This document shows positions 8,096-15,926 of a DNA stretch of 64,000 bases, one piece after another. The notes under the pieces were generated by a model. It worked only from the letters and a program-made list of their open reading frames with translations. It searched no databases and had not been told where the DNA came from. Where the stretch lies: assembly GCF_003688935.1 (NCBI RefSeq), contig NZ_REGE01000007.1, forward strand, positions 45,892-109,891, given 5' to 3'. A program made the translations under genes and the position numbers. The first letter of the stretch is position 1; each line of letters opens with the position of its first letter. The stretch is from Corynebacterium macginleyi (GTDB taxonomy: Bacteria > Actinomycetota > Actinomycetes > Mycobacteriales > Mycobacteriaceae).

Positions 8096-9319
8096 ATGAC
8101 AATTGCTATGGCTAATAGGAATCGGCCGTCGTGTGATATGTGCGGCCACTTACTGGTTAAGAACGGCAAAACCGCGGCAGGAACCCAACGCTGGCTATGT
8201 CTTCAGTGCAACGCTTCATCGATTAACACCCGCGCACATACTAGTGAGATACGGCGCTTCAAAATCTTTATCGACTGGATTCTTTCCGGGGAATCCGCAG
8301 ACCATCTAGCCACACGCCGTGGGGTAACCAGACGAACTTTGACCCGATGGTTCACACTGCTGTGGTTTATCACCGTGCCAACAGCAACAGATCCCTATCG
8401 TGTTTATGACCAGGTCTTTATCGACGGCACCTATTTTCACAACAAATGCCTGCTGGTAGCCTGCACAGACACACACGTCATTGCCTGGCACTGGTGCCTG
8501 CGTGAAAGCTCATACGAGTACCTAAAGCTGCTCGACAAAATCGCGCAACCTTTCATCGTCACCACCGACGGGTCAGGCGGAGCGCTCAAGGCACTGCGTA
8601 TTAAATGGCCAGGCGTGAGAATCCAGCGCTGCCTAGTCCACGTCCAACGCAACACCTTCACCGATATCAGCCGCAACCCGATTCACCCAGCCCATAAAGC
8701 AATCCGGAAACTCGGCTACATGCTTGTCCAGATACGCAATCTCGAAGATGCTGCACGGTTTAGCGCTGCAGTCCATCACACCCACATCACCTTTGCTGAT
8801 TGGCTTAAAGAGCGAACCTACCGCAGTGCTATACCGGCAGGCCAGGTACCGAAATGGGTCAGCCCCAACCAGAAGTGGTGGTACACCCACCGCAACGCAC
8901 GCCGGGCACTAAAGCGGCTAGAAACCCTCATCCATGACGGACACCTATTTACTTTCCTTGACCCACCTGAAGGTGTCGCACAAGACTTAAAAGCAACCAC
9001 GAACCTACTGGAAGGCGGCATCAATAAACAGCTCAAAGACTTAGCAGGAAACCATCGTGGCATGTTCGATGAGCATCAGCGCATCACCATGGACTGGTGG
9101 CTCTACACCCACACCAAAGGCCCCTTACCACCACTGGAGTTGGCCAAGCAACAAGACTTCGGACGCCAAGGACAAAAAGCAGCCCACACGGCCTGGGCGA
9201 AAGAAGAACGCAACCGGCGCGGCCACCCAGACGGGCGACCAGACACATACGACACCCACATTGACAACGAATGGAACCCCAGCTTAGGCATAAGAAAAGG
9301 ATGGGCCGGACGCTCCTAA
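8096..9319 (+). CDS. IS1249-type transposase
   Basis: A 407-aa transposase. The N-terminal zinc ribbon has CDMCGH and CLQCNA pairs (about residues 18-42). A helix-turn-helix region follows (ATRRGVTRRTLTRW). Candidate catalytic residues of the mutator-type DDE domain are Asp in FIDGTY, Asp in VTTDGSGGALKAL and Glu in LLEGGINKQLK. RCLVHVQRN is also typical of the IS1249 group of corynebacteria. No frameshift or stop was found. An AGGAGG lies about 23 bp before the ATG at 8096, and a second ATG at 8108 is possible. Confidence 0.93.
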   Translation: MTIAMANRNRPSCDMCGHLLVKNGKTAAGTQRWLCLQCNASSINTRAHTSEIRRFKIFIDWILSGESADHLATRRGVTRRTLTRWFTLLWFITVPTATDPYRVYDQVFIDGTYFHNKCLLVACTDTHVIAWHWCLRESSYEYLKLLDKIAQPFIVTTDGSGGALKALRIKWPGVRIQRCLVHVQRNTFTDISRNPIHPAHKAIRKLGYMLVQIRNLEDAARFSAAVHHTHITFADWLKERTYRSAIPAGQVPKWVSPNQKWWYTHRNARRALKRLETLIHDGHLFTFLDPPEGVAQDLKATTNLLEGGINKQLKDLAGNHRGMFDEHQRITMDWWLYTHTKGPLPPLELAKQQDFGRQGQKAAHTAWAKEERNRRGHPDGRPDTYDTHIDNEWNPSLGIRKGWAGRS

Positions 9320-9377
9320 ATCCACACGAAATGTCCCTTAACGCGACACGCCGCAAATCCACACGAAATGTCCCTTA
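9318..9377 (+). repeat. Duplicated right end of the IS
   Basis: An exact 23-bp direct repeat occupies 9318-9340 and 9355-9377, 37 bp apart. The outer copy is part of the terminal inverted repeat; the inner copy overlaps the transposase stop codon. Confidence 0.85.
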
Positions 9378-9381
9378 AGCC
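9357..9381 (-). repeat. IS right inverted repeat
   Basis: 25 bp, partner of 7935-7959. It is followed directly by the target duplication copy at 9382-9389. Confidence 0.9.
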
Positions 9382-9389
9382 TCCAGGAC
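9382..9389. repeat. 8-bp target site duplication, right copy
   Basis: tccaggac, identical to 7927-7934. Confidence 0.9.
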
Positions 9390-9432
9390 AGCAGGTGGTT
9401 TTTCAATGCCCCATCACGGGGTCTAAAACATC

Positions 9433-9473
9433 GCAACCCCCTCGCAGTCACTAAAAAGCAACCGGGAGGGGGT
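9433..9473 (-). terminator. Possible hairpin after rpmF
   Basis: accccctc (9433-9440) and gagggggt (9466-9473) are complementary, 17 bp downstream of the rpmF stop on the minus strand. There is no strong T-run, so the terminator role is tentative. Confidence 0.4.
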
Positions 9474-9489
9474 AAGGATGAAAGCAGGC

Positions 9490-9663
9490 TTAGAACTGCT
9501 CTACGTCAACCAGGCCGAGCTTAGCGGCCTTGACCAGGCGGCGCGGGATACGCACGGTCTGACCATCGATGGTGACTTCCTGGAGGGCTACATTATCGGC
9601 CTTCCACTGGGAACGACGTGCGTGGGTGTTCGCACGGGACTTTCTAAACTTAGGAGTTGCCAT
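9490..9663 (-). CDS. rpmF: 50S ribosomal protein L32, cysteine-free type
   Basis: A 57-aa protein starting [19 protein letters not shown]. This is L32 of the large ribosomal subunit. It lacks the CxxC pairs of the zinc-binding form and is therefore of the C-minus type. rpmE2 lies 15 bp upstream on the same strand, and a strong purine-rich site precedes the ATG. Confidence 0.95.
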   Translation of the reverse strand: MATPKFRKSRANTHARRSQWKADNVALQEVTIDGQTVRIPRRLVKAAKLGLVDVEQF

Positions 9664-9678
9664 TTTGTCTTCTTCTCC

Positions 9679-9948
9679 TTACGCGTTCTTCTTCTTGCGG
9701 CGAGCCATGGCACCGAAGCGCTGGTTGAAGCGCTCGACGCGGCCAGCGGTATCCATAACGCGCTGTGCACCAGTCCAGAACGGGTGGGACTCAGCAGTAA
9801 CGTCAACGACGATGAGCGGGTACTCGTTGCCGTCTTCCCACTCAACGGTGCGAGAAGAGGTAGCGGTGGACTTGGTCAAAAAGGAGTGACCGGTACCAGC
9901 ATCACGGAAAACCACTGGGTGGTAATCCGGGTGGATGTCTTTCTTCAT
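9679..9948 (-). CDS. rpmE2: 50S ribosomal protein L31 type B
   Basis: An 89-aa protein starting [16 protein letters not shown], with [25 protein letters not shown], diagnostic for type B L31. It has no CxxC, so it is the zinc-independent form; in many bacteria this form is derepressed by Zur under zinc limitation. Here it forms an operon with rpmF. The C-terminus RRKKKNA is basic. Confidence 0.96.
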   Translation of the reverse strand: MKKDIHPDYHPVVFRDAGTGHSFLTKSTATSSRTVEWEDGNEYPLIVVDVTAESHPFWTGAQRVMDTAGRVERFNQRFGAMARRKKKNA

Positions 9949-10462
9949 ATATATTCCCTCAGGGTTGGACTACGGGTCGGTTCCGTACACTGAATTATGA
10001 CGGTACGGATCGTGCCCGAGTTGGGATGTACAGTTACAGCTCGCCCGGCGCCACAAAGCGCGCCGACCGATAACCTGAATTATCCTACATTCCACGCCCA
10101 TATATACGAAATTGCTCGCCTGCGGCGACCACAGCCGCCACAGGCGCATATATGTGCCCCATTCGCTATGAAAAAGGCTTCGGACCTTCCCAATGCCTTG
10201 GGCACCGTCGCTCGATCATCGACGGGAAGCCGACGTCTTCCTAGGCGGGGCTGTCGCAGCAGCGATTAGGTATATCGCGAGTAAGGCTGTAGGATTTGCT
10301 CTTGCTGTTGTCAAAATATACGTATTACGCCCCGTCTACCGGTTTTTGACGACGATGCCACATCTGCTCACACCTCACTTTTTGAGCACTGCCACCCTCA
10401 CACGGCAGTCGGCACGTAGTCGTCTATAGCCACGATGTGGGCGGCTAGGAGAAAGAAGACCC
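9949..10462. promoter_or_regulatory. Divergent ribosomal-protein promoter region, 514 bp
   Basis: No convincing gene is visible. The region must hold the promoters for rpmE2-rpmF (minus) and rpmB-rpsR (plus). A short dyad gataacctgaattatc (about 10069-10084) is present, and a TATAC-type -10 candidate lies at about 10316-10321. I did not find a convincing Zur box by eye. The ORFs readable here have no family features. Confidence 0.4.
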
Positions 10463-10699
10463 ATGTCGGCTATTTGCCAGGTAACGGGCCGCAAGCCGGG
10501 ATTCGGCAAGCAGGTCTCGCACTCGCACCGCCGCACTTCGCGCCGTTGGAACCCCAACGTGCAGCGTCGTCGCTACTATCTGCCCTCTGAGGGCCGTACC
10601 ATTACTCTGAATGTTTCCACCAAGGGTATGAAGATCATTGACCGTGACGGCATCGAGTCCGTTGTTGCCAAGATCCGCGCACGTGGGGAGAAGATTTAA
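10463..10699 (+). CDS. rpmB: 50S ribosomal protein L28
   Basis: A 78-aa protein starting [34 protein letters not shown], characteristic of L28. It has only one Cys and no CxxC pair, so it is not the zinc-binding type. It is the first gene of a four-gene operon (rpmB-rpmG-rpsN-rpsR) with gaps of 2-15 bp; an AGGAGA ribosome site precedes the ATG. Confidence 0.96.
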   Translation: MSAICQVTGRKPGFGKQVSHSHRRTSRRWNPNVQRRRYYLPSEGRTITLNVSTKGMKIIDRDGIESVVAKIRARGEKI

Positions 10700-10701
10700 G
10701 T

Positions 10702-10866
10702 ATGGCACGTAACGATATTCGCCCAATCATCAAGCTGAAGTCCACTGCGGGCACCGGTTACACCTACGTGACCCGTAAGAACAAGCGCAATAACCCGGAT
10801 CGCATCACCTTGAAGAAGTTCGATCCGATCGCCCGCAAGCACGTCGAATTCCGCGAGGAGCGATAA
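10702..10866 (+). CDS. rpmG: 50S ribosomal protein L33
   Basis: A 54-aa protein, [19 protein letters not shown] at its start and ending [10 protein letters not shown]. It matches L33 and lacks cysteines, so it is the zinc-independent form. It starts 2 bp after the rpmB stop and ends 3 bp before rpsN, so translation is probably coupled. Confidence 0.95.
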   Translation: MARNDIRPIIKLKSTAGTGYTYVTRKNKRNNPDRITLKKFDPIARKHVEFREER

Positions 10867-10869
10867 TTC

Positions 10870-11175
10870 ATGGCTAAGAAGTCCAAGATCGCTAAGAACG
10901 AGCAGCGCAAGGAAATCGTCGCCCGCTACGCGGAGCGTCGCGCTGAGCTCAAGAAGATTATCAAGAACCCGAACACCCCGGATGAGGAGCGTTTGGAGGC
11001 ACAGTTCGAGCTGAACCGCCAGCCTCGTGACGCTTCCCCAGCCCGCGTTCGTAACCGCGACGCAGCCGATGGCCGCCCCCGCGGTTACCTCCGCAAGTTC
11101 GGCCTGTCCCGTGTCCGTATGCGCGGCATGGCTCACCGTGGTGAGCTGCCGGGCGTTCGCAAGTCCAGCTGGTAA
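10870..11175 (+). CDS. rpsN: 30S ribosomal protein S14, long zinc-independent form
   Basis: A 101-aa protein. The long form of S14 (about 101 aa, without CxxC...CxxC) is the C-minus type. [25 protein letters not shown] and [28 protein letters not shown] motifs are standard. It is the third gene of the operon. Confidence 0.96.
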   Translation: MAKKSKIAKNEQRKEIVARYAERRAELKKIIKNPNTPDEERLEAQFELNRQPRDASPARVRNRDAADGRPRGYLRKFGLSRVRMRGMAHRGELPGVRKSSW

Positions 11176-11190
11176 AGGGGTAATTGCACA

Positions 11191-11445
11191 ATGGCTAAAA
11201 AGCGCAATAACCAAAAGAAGTTCCGTATGGAGCAGAGCCGTCGCCCGAAGAAGAACCCGTTGAAGGCTGAGGGCATTGAGAAGGTGGACTACAAGGACAC
11301 CAAAACTCTGCGCCTATTCATCTCCGATCGTCATAAGATCCGTTCCCGCCGCGTCACCGGCTTGACCCCGCAGCAGCAGCGTCAGGTTGCTACCGCAGTC
11401 AAGAATGCACGAGAAATGGCTCTCCTGCCGTTCACCACCCGCTAA
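11191..11445 (+). CDS. rpsR: 30S ribosomal protein S18
   Basis: An 84-aa protein starting [18 protein letters not shown] with core [20 protein letters not shown]. No cysteine is present, so it is the zinc-independent form. It is the last gene of the rpmB operon, 15 bp after rpsN, and a strong terminator follows. It may not be the only S18 gene in the genome. Confidence 0.95.
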   Translation: MAKKRNNQKKFRMEQSRRPKKNPLKAEGIEKVDYKDTKTLRLFISDRHKIRSRRVTGLTPQQQRQVATAVKNAREMALLPFTTR

Positions 11446-11512
11446 ACAGTAGCTGGGTATCAACAGCGCACTTTTGCCGCTGGCAAGTGTGACACGGTAA
11501 AAGAACCATGAA

Positions 11513-11557
11513 CTTTCGCCGCCTACCTTTCGAGGTGAGGCGGCGAAAGGCATTTTT
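11513..11557 (+). terminator. Intrinsic terminator of the rpmB-rpsR operon
   Basis: ctttcgccgcc (11513-11523) pairs with ggcggcgaaag (11539-11549), followed by gcattttt. It is a strong 11-bp GC-rich stem with a T-run. Confidence 0.9.
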
Positions 11558-11769
11558 GAGGTCTTATTTCGTGCTCCATCACAGGATCCACGTCTTAACG
11601 CAACGGTACCCGCCCAAGTTCGCCTCCCCACAGCACCCTGTCGCGGCGTACCGGCTGCACAATCCCCCGGACACTACTGCGTTATCGCATAAGTGTTACA
11701 TTTAAAGCAATCCTGCGCCGCACGATTTAAATGCGCACCGCTTTGCACTGAGTGAAAGGCAGCGACTGT

Positions 11770-12552
11770 ATGGCCCTGCACCAATCCCTTCTCGATCTTT
11801 CCGAGCTTGCTCCCCATTGCCAGTCCCGGGCAACCGCCCGCGGTTTATTGGCGGAGGCACAAGACGTTATGCGCAATGCTGTAGCACACCAGGACGATGA
11901 AATTGAATTAGCCAGCTGGTTTTCGCGGCTACTCACGGATATAGTTCGCGCGCCAGGTGTGGACGCGAATGTCCGGTTAACCGGTGCGGCTGCGCGCGGG
12001 GATCAGCTTCCTAGCATGCCCATTGAATGGATGGGAGAAGACAGTGACTTAGAGTCGGTCTTTAACGATGTGGGACTAGAGGTGCACCAAGCTGCCGAGT
12101 CTATGGCAGCACGAGTCGATGCCGGCTTACCTCTGGGCCGCAGCGGAGAGCAAGCTTTATTGGAAGAGGCATTGGCGCAGCGTCCACCGCTACTCCAACG
12201 CGTTGGCAGCTTGCCTGATCGTAACGCCGCCGTGGATATTAAGGCCATGCTGTTATCCCCCATCGCCGCCATTGCGCGCTGGGCCGCGCCGGGTCCGCGC
12301 CCTACGGTCGATCGCCTGGCCATTGGCCACGAGCGCGGAATGCTCACCGCAGAGGCCGCAGAAACCTTGGACCTTGCTTGGCGCACGGGGTATTCGGTGG
12401 AAATGCTGCGCTGGTTCGACAATGTGCACGGGCACGAGTCCACCTTGCAGGATCTACCGCCGCTGCAGCGCACGGCCTACGGCACGGCCTGCCGCATGGT
12501 GTCTGCCACCTTCGAGTCCATCTCCCAACGCGATCAAGATGGCGCGAACTAA
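11770..12552 (+). CDS. DUF294-type putative nucleotidyltransferase-fold protein
   Basis: A 260-aa protein starting MALHQSLLDLSELAPHC. The segment VRLTGAAARGDQLPSMPIEWMGEDSDLE resembles the GSxARGE...SDxD-type motif of the DUF294 putative nucleotidyltransferase family, and the later part (AALARWAAPGPRP...RLAIGHERGMLTAEAAETLDLAW) resembles the helical substrate-binding domain often joined to it. The reaction is unknown; relatives are proposed to modify PII-type or other signalling proteins, but this is not shown. The catalytic core looks weakened. Another start is GTG 11752. It lies 112 bp before amtR on the same strand. Confidence 0.7.
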   Translation: MALHQSLLDLSELAPHCQSRATARGLLAEAQDVMRNAVAHQDDEIELASWFSRLLTDIVRAPGVDANVRLTGAAARGDQLPSMPIEWMGEDSDLESVFNDVGLEVHQAAESMAARVDAGLPLGRSGEQALLEEALAQRPPLLQRVGSLPDRNAAVDIKAMLLSPIAAIARWAAPGPRPTVDRLAIGHERGMLTAEAAETLDLAWRTGYSVEMLRWFDNVHGHESTLQDLPPLQRTAYGTACRMVSATFESISQRDQDGAN

Positions 12553-12664
12553 AATCGCGATAAAGTTCTATGTCCACGCCTGCACTCCGTGCCGATGGGC
12601 CGTAGGGCTGTAGAGTTATTGAGTAAAAGCATTGTCTGCTACGAGAAAGGAGGCGTCCCACCGC

Positions 12665-13384
12665 ATGTCAGGAAATGTCGGTCGGCCGCGTAAACATAGC
12701 CCCCGCCGCAGAGGCAATAGCGCCCGGGAAGAAATTTTGGACGCCTCCTCAGAATTATTCACTACCCAGGGCTTTGCCACTACGTCGACCCACCAGATAG
12801 CAGATGCGGTCGGCATCCGCCAAGCATCGTTGTACTACCATTTTCCGTCCAAGACCGAGATTTTCCTCGCGCTGCTTAATTCCACCATAGAGCCTTCCCT
12901 AAACCTAGCGGAGGAGCTGGTGGATTCCGATGCTGAGCCCGAGCAGCGCCTGTGGTCGCTGGTCGCTGCGGAATCACGCCTTTTGCTCACCAGCGGTTGG
13001 AACGTCGGCCGTTTGTACCAGTTGCCGGTAGCTAACTCGCCGGATTTTTCGGAGTACCACAGTTCTCGCGAGCGGCTGCAGAGCCACTTCCGCACCACGG
13101 CCGCCGCCATTGTAGGCGATGCGGATCCACGCATAGAATTGCCCTTCCATATCGCGCTGTCCGTCATTGAGATGCGCCCTAATAACGGCACGCCACCTTA
13201 TGCGGCCGCCCAGTCGGTTCCGAAGACCGCCGCCATGCTTGCCGATGCCGCCCTCGCAGTCCTCGGCGCCACGGTCCCCGAGAACGCGGAAGCCATGACG
13301 CTTGAGCTGCTGAAAAACCGCAATGACTCGATCTCCGCAGCTGCGGCAGCGGCAGCAGACCGCAAGAAGAAAAAGTCTGACTAA
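12665..13384 (+). CDS. amtR: AmtR, TetR-family global nitrogen repressor
   Basis: A 239-aa protein. The N-terminal helix-turn-helix (SAREEILDASSELFTTQGFATTSTHQIADAVGIRQASLYYHF, residues about 18-59) and the NVGRLYQLPV and ELPFHIALSVIEMR segments match the AmtR of C. glutamicum as I recall it. AmtR represses ammonium uptake and assimilation genes and is released in nitrogen starvation by contact with modified PII. I chose ATG 12665 (AAGGAGG upstream) because known AmtR proteins begin close to VGRPR. The C-terminus has an extra Ala-rich and Lys-rich tail (AAAAAAADRKKKKSD). A likely target box lies before amtB at 41416. Confidence 0.9.
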   Translation: MSGNVGRPRKHSPRRRGNSAREEILDASSELFTTQGFATTSTHQIADAVGIRQASLYYHFPSKTEIFLALLNSTIEPSLNLAEELVDSDAEPEQRLWSLVAAESRLLLTSGWNVGRLYQLPVANSPDFSEYHSSRERLQSHFRTTAAAIVGDADPRIELPFHIALSVIEMRPNNGTPPYAAAQSVPKTAAMLADAALAVLGATVPENAEAMTLELLKNRNDSISAAAAAAADRKKKKSD

Positions 13385-13393
13385 CCTCTTACA

Positions 13394-13480
13394 GTGGCCA
13401 CGCTGACCACTTCCTTGTGGCCACGCTGACCACTTCCTTGTGGCCACGCTGACCACTTCCAAGTGGTCAGCGTTGCCAGG
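13394..13480. repeat. Triple 23-bp tandem repeat with fold-back hairpin
   Basis: Units begin at 13394, 13417 and 13440; the unit opens gtggccacgctgaccac and ends ttcctt, with the third unit losing its last two bases. From 13461 the sequence folds back (aagtggtcagcg...) and pairs with the third unit over about 15 bp. The array lies between the convergent amtR and lipoprotein genes, and the fold-back arm includes the lipoprotein stop codon. A terminator role is likely, but there is no T-run. Confidence 0.8.
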
Positions 13481-14075
13481 AATCGCTAAAGTCCGCCGTG
13501 GCCGCCAGGCCGCCGCCCTCACGCACGCTAATACCGCTGGGTGTTACAACAATGATCGAGGGCGAGGCATCAACGTAGTAATTACCGCCGTCTCGCCCGA
13601 TGATTGAGCCGGTAAATTCGCCGCCGAAAATTGTCGAGCGGTATATCAGCGTGCCTGCCTGGTCTTGACAAATAATGGCCCTTCCATCGGGCCCAGTACC
13701 GGCGAAGACCACGCGTTCAGAACCGAGGCAATCGGCGTAGGTATGACCACTGGTCCAGCCGTGTTCGCCTAGGCCGGCGATAAAGTCCCGGCCTCCACTA
13801 GTCGTTTTTGGAGGCTGTGCCGGTTGCCGTTCGGTTTCGGTCACCGTAACCACGGGTGGTTCTTTTTCTTGGGTATCCGGGGACTTGGTCGTCGAAGTTT
13901 CTTCTGCGGTAGCATCCTTCGTGCTTTCGACGCTGGTCATTGCGCCATCCCCAGGAACGTCAGGCTGATCCCCATCCGTGCCGGTGTTGCAAGCGCTTAA
14001 TACAATGCCGGCGGTCGCTACCGCGCCGAGGTTCAACCCCCAACGCAACCGTGGAGTTAGGTGAAGATGCGGCAT
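13467..14075 (-). CDS. Secreted lipoprotein of unknown function
   Basis: A 202-aa protein with a lipoprotein signal (MPHLHLTPRLRWGLNLGAVA) and lipobox LSAC, so Cys29 would be lipidated. A low-complexity Thr/Glu/Asp/Pro linker spans about 30-95, then a compact C-terminal domain of about 100 residues with cysteines in ADCLGS and AIICQD. I do not recognise the domain. The last residues are encoded inside the 13394-13480 repeat, so the array has become the 3' end of the gene. It is convergent with amtR. Confidence 0.8.
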   Translation of the reverse strand: MPHLHLTPRLRWGLNLGAVATAGIVLSACNTGTDGDQPDVPGDGAMTSVESTKDATAEETSTTKSPDTQEKEPPVVTVTETERQPAQPPKTTSGGRDFIAGLGEHGWTSGHTYADCLGSERVVFAGTGPDGRAIICQDQAGTLIYRSTIFGGEFTGSIIGRDGGNYYVDASPSIIVVTPSGISVREGGGLAATADFSDSWQR

Positions 14076-14108
14076 GATAAGTCCTTTCTCACAAGCCGGG
14101 GATGGGGG

Positions 14109-14369
14109 TTAACAAGCTGAGGTGGGCCAAGCACCGTCTGCCTTGGAAAGATCGACCGGCATGCCCGAAAGTAGTGGTTGGGCGGAGGCGTAGGTCCCAC
14201 CGGGGGCCGCGACAGTGAGTGCTACCGCCACCTCGCGGCCACCGAAGGTGGCAAGACCCAACTGCGGCACATCATAGCCGCCCGCGGTATCTGGGGCCCA
14301 GCCACTTTTTAAGGCGACCCCCCTTTAGATCGCGCAAGCCATAGCTTTGGGCTTCAGGAGCTATCGCTA
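14109..14369 (-). pseudogene. 3' remnant of a beta-lactamase-fold protein, frameshifted
   Basis: Two frames carry the pieces. The distal piece reads VALKSGWAPDTAGGYDVPQ and ends at the TAA 14109-14111; the proximal piece reads APEAQSYGLRDLKGG. They join only if one G is removed from a run of six G at about 14321-14326. The K-S-G-W motif and the two following beta strands resemble the KTG box region of class A beta-lactamase/penicillin-binding folds. The 5' part is missing: the frame runs into purH. It is a decayed relative, possibly of the lipoprotein at 42575-43552. Confidence 0.7.
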
Positions 14370-15899
14370 GTGAGCAAAGTGGCGTGTTCCAGTGAGATAC
14401 ATCGTTATACCAGCGGCCTTAGCTGCTTCAATAACTTCTTCATCGCGAATAGAACCGCCGGGCTGTACAACGGCCTTCACGCCGGCATCGAGAAGCACCT
14501 GCAAGCCATCGGCAAAGGGGAAGAAGGCGTCTGACGCGGCGAAGGAGCCGAGGGTGCGGTTGGTGTCATCAGCAAGCGTATTGGCACGCTCGACCGCAAG
14601 CTTGGCGGAATCCACGCGGTTGACTTGGCCCATGCCCACGCCGACGGTGGCGTTATCTTTGGCCAGCAGAATCGCATTGGACTTGACCGCGCGCACCGCG
14701 CGCCAGGCGAACTCGAGCTGGGCCAGGTCCTCGTCACTCAGGGCCTCGCCCGCTGCCAGGGTCCAGTTCTCGGGCTTATCACCCTCGGCCTGGTAGGTAT
14801 CCGGCTCTTGGAGTAGTAAACCGCCGGAGATGTACTTGGGCTCTTCGCCCGGTTCCTCTGGTTCGGCCAAAAGGACACGCAGGTTCTTCTTGCTTTGCAG
14901 GATCTCTAGCGCCTTATCCTCATAGGCGGGCGCGACGATGACCTCGGTGAAAATCCCCTTGACCTGCTCAGCCATCTCCACGCTCACCTCACGGTTAACG
15001 GCAACGACGCCGCCAAATGCGGACATCGGATCACAGGCATGCGCCGCGCGGTGGGCCGCAGCGATGGACACATCAGATACGGCGATGCCGCACGGGTTGG
15101 TGTGCTTGATAATCGCGACACATGGGCGCTCATGATCCCAGGCCGCGCGCCACGCAGCATCGGCGTCCTGGTAGTTGTTGTAGCTCATCTCCTTGCCGTT
15201 GAGTTGCTTGGCATTGGCCAGGCCCTTGGTGCCAATCCGAGTCACGGTAGCGGATTGGTGGGAGTTCTCGCCATAGCGCAGCGATGTGGTCACCTCCCTA
15301 TCGCTGAGCTGATCAACGAACCACGCGGAGACCGCTGCATCATAATCTGCGGTGTGGAGGAAGGCATCGCGGGCGAGCCCGCGGCGCTGGTCAAGGCTAA
15401 ATCCACCCTCAGCAACAGCCTGGGTAACCTCGCCGTAGCGCGCCGGATCCACCACCACGGCCACGGACGGGTGGTTCTTGGCGGCCGCACGTACCATGGA
15501 AGGTCCTCCGATGTCGATCTGCTCCACGCATCCATCGAAGTCCGCACCGGAGGCTACCGTGTCCTGGAAGGGGTACAGGTTGACCACGACGAGCTGGAAA
15601 GGATCAACCTCAAGCTCGTTGAGCTGCACCAGGTGGTTTTCCTTGCGGGTATCTGCCAGGATGCCGGCGTGCACGCGCGGGTGGAGCGTCTTGACGCGGC
15701 CTTCCAGGCACTCGGGGAAGCCGGTGAGCTTTTCTACCGGTGTGACCTCAATTCCCAGGTCTGCAATCTTTTTTGCGGTGGAGCCCGTAGAGACAATCTC
15801 TACGCCTGCCTGATCGAGTGCGCGGGCCAGATCCTCCAGCCCCGTCTTGTCATACACGCTAATGAGTGCGCGCTTTACCTGCTTGCGGTCTTCGCTCAT
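14367..15899 (-). CDS. purH: Bifunctional AICAR formyltransferase/IMP cyclohydrolase
   Basis: A 510-aa protein performing the last two steps of IMP synthesis. The N-terminal IMP cyclohydrolase domain ([31 protein letters not shown]) and C-terminal AICAR transformylase domain ([24 protein letters not shown]) are complete. It is third in the operon perM-purN-purH, 27 bp after purN. Rv0955-purN-purH has this order in Mycobacterium. The stop overlaps the start of the decayed gene downstream. Confidence 0.97.
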   Translation of the reverse strand: MSEDRKQVKRALISVYDKTGLEDLARALDQAGVEIVSTGSTAKKIADLGIEVTPVEKLTGFPECLEGRVKTLHPRVHAGILADTRKENHLVQLNELEVDPFQLVVVNLYPFQDTVASGADFDGCVEQIDIGGPSMVRAAAKNHPSVAVVVDPARYGEVTQAVAEGGFSLDQRRGLARDAFLHTADYDAAVSAWFVDQLSDREVTTSLRYGENSHQSATVTRIGTKGLANAKQLNGKEMSYNNYQDADAAWRAAWDHERPCVAIIKHTNPCGIAVSDVSIAAAHRAAHACDPMSAFGGVVAVNREVSVEMAEQVKGIFTEVIVAPAYEDKALEILQSKKNLRVLLAEPEEPGEEPKYISGGLLLQEPDTYQAEGDKPENWTLAAGEALSDEDLAQLEFAWRAVRAVKSNAILLAKDNATVGVGMGQVNRVDSAKLAVERANTLADDTNRTLGSFAASDAFFPFADGLQVLLDAGVKAVVQPGGSIRDEEVIEAAKAAGITMYLTGTRHFAH

Positions 15900-15926
15900 G
15901 AGGAGGATTAAGCCTTTCGAAAAGTC

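Larger units (their letters stand above)
7935..9381 (+). mobile_element. Intact IS1249-type (IS256-related) insertion sequence, 1,447 bp
   Basis: The element is bounded by 25-bp inverted repeats (7935-7959 and 9357-9381) that differ at one position by eye, beginning ggcttaagggacatttt on the left. It is flanked by the 8-bp duplication tccaggac. It carries one full transposase gene, so it appears recent and potentially active. The right end carries a second exact 23-bp copy of the end sequence (9318-9340 and 9355-9377), so there are two tandem right ends. Element family is assigned from the transposase. Confidence 0.92.
7912..9403 (+). terminator. Antiporter terminator split by IS insertion
   Basis: The left arm accacctgc (7912-7920) and the right arm gcaggtggt (9391-9399) are perfectly complementary, and the right arm runs into a five-base T stretch (9399-9403). 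If the IS and one copy of its target duplication are removed, they form a compact hairpin with about a 15-nt loop followed by the T-run, a typical intrinsic terminator. The IS lies exactly in the loop. Confidence 0.8.

Noticed and set aside
10069..10084. gataacctgaattatc as a Zur box
   Set aside because: The arms are only five bases and do not match a Zur consensus well; kept only as a test site.
9997..10429. Short ORFs in the rpmE2/rpmB divergent region
   Set aside because: They have no ribosome site, no family features, and overlap each other in different frames.
13394..13480. CRISPR array
   Set aside because: The 23-bp units are directly adjacent with no spacers and no cas genes are present.
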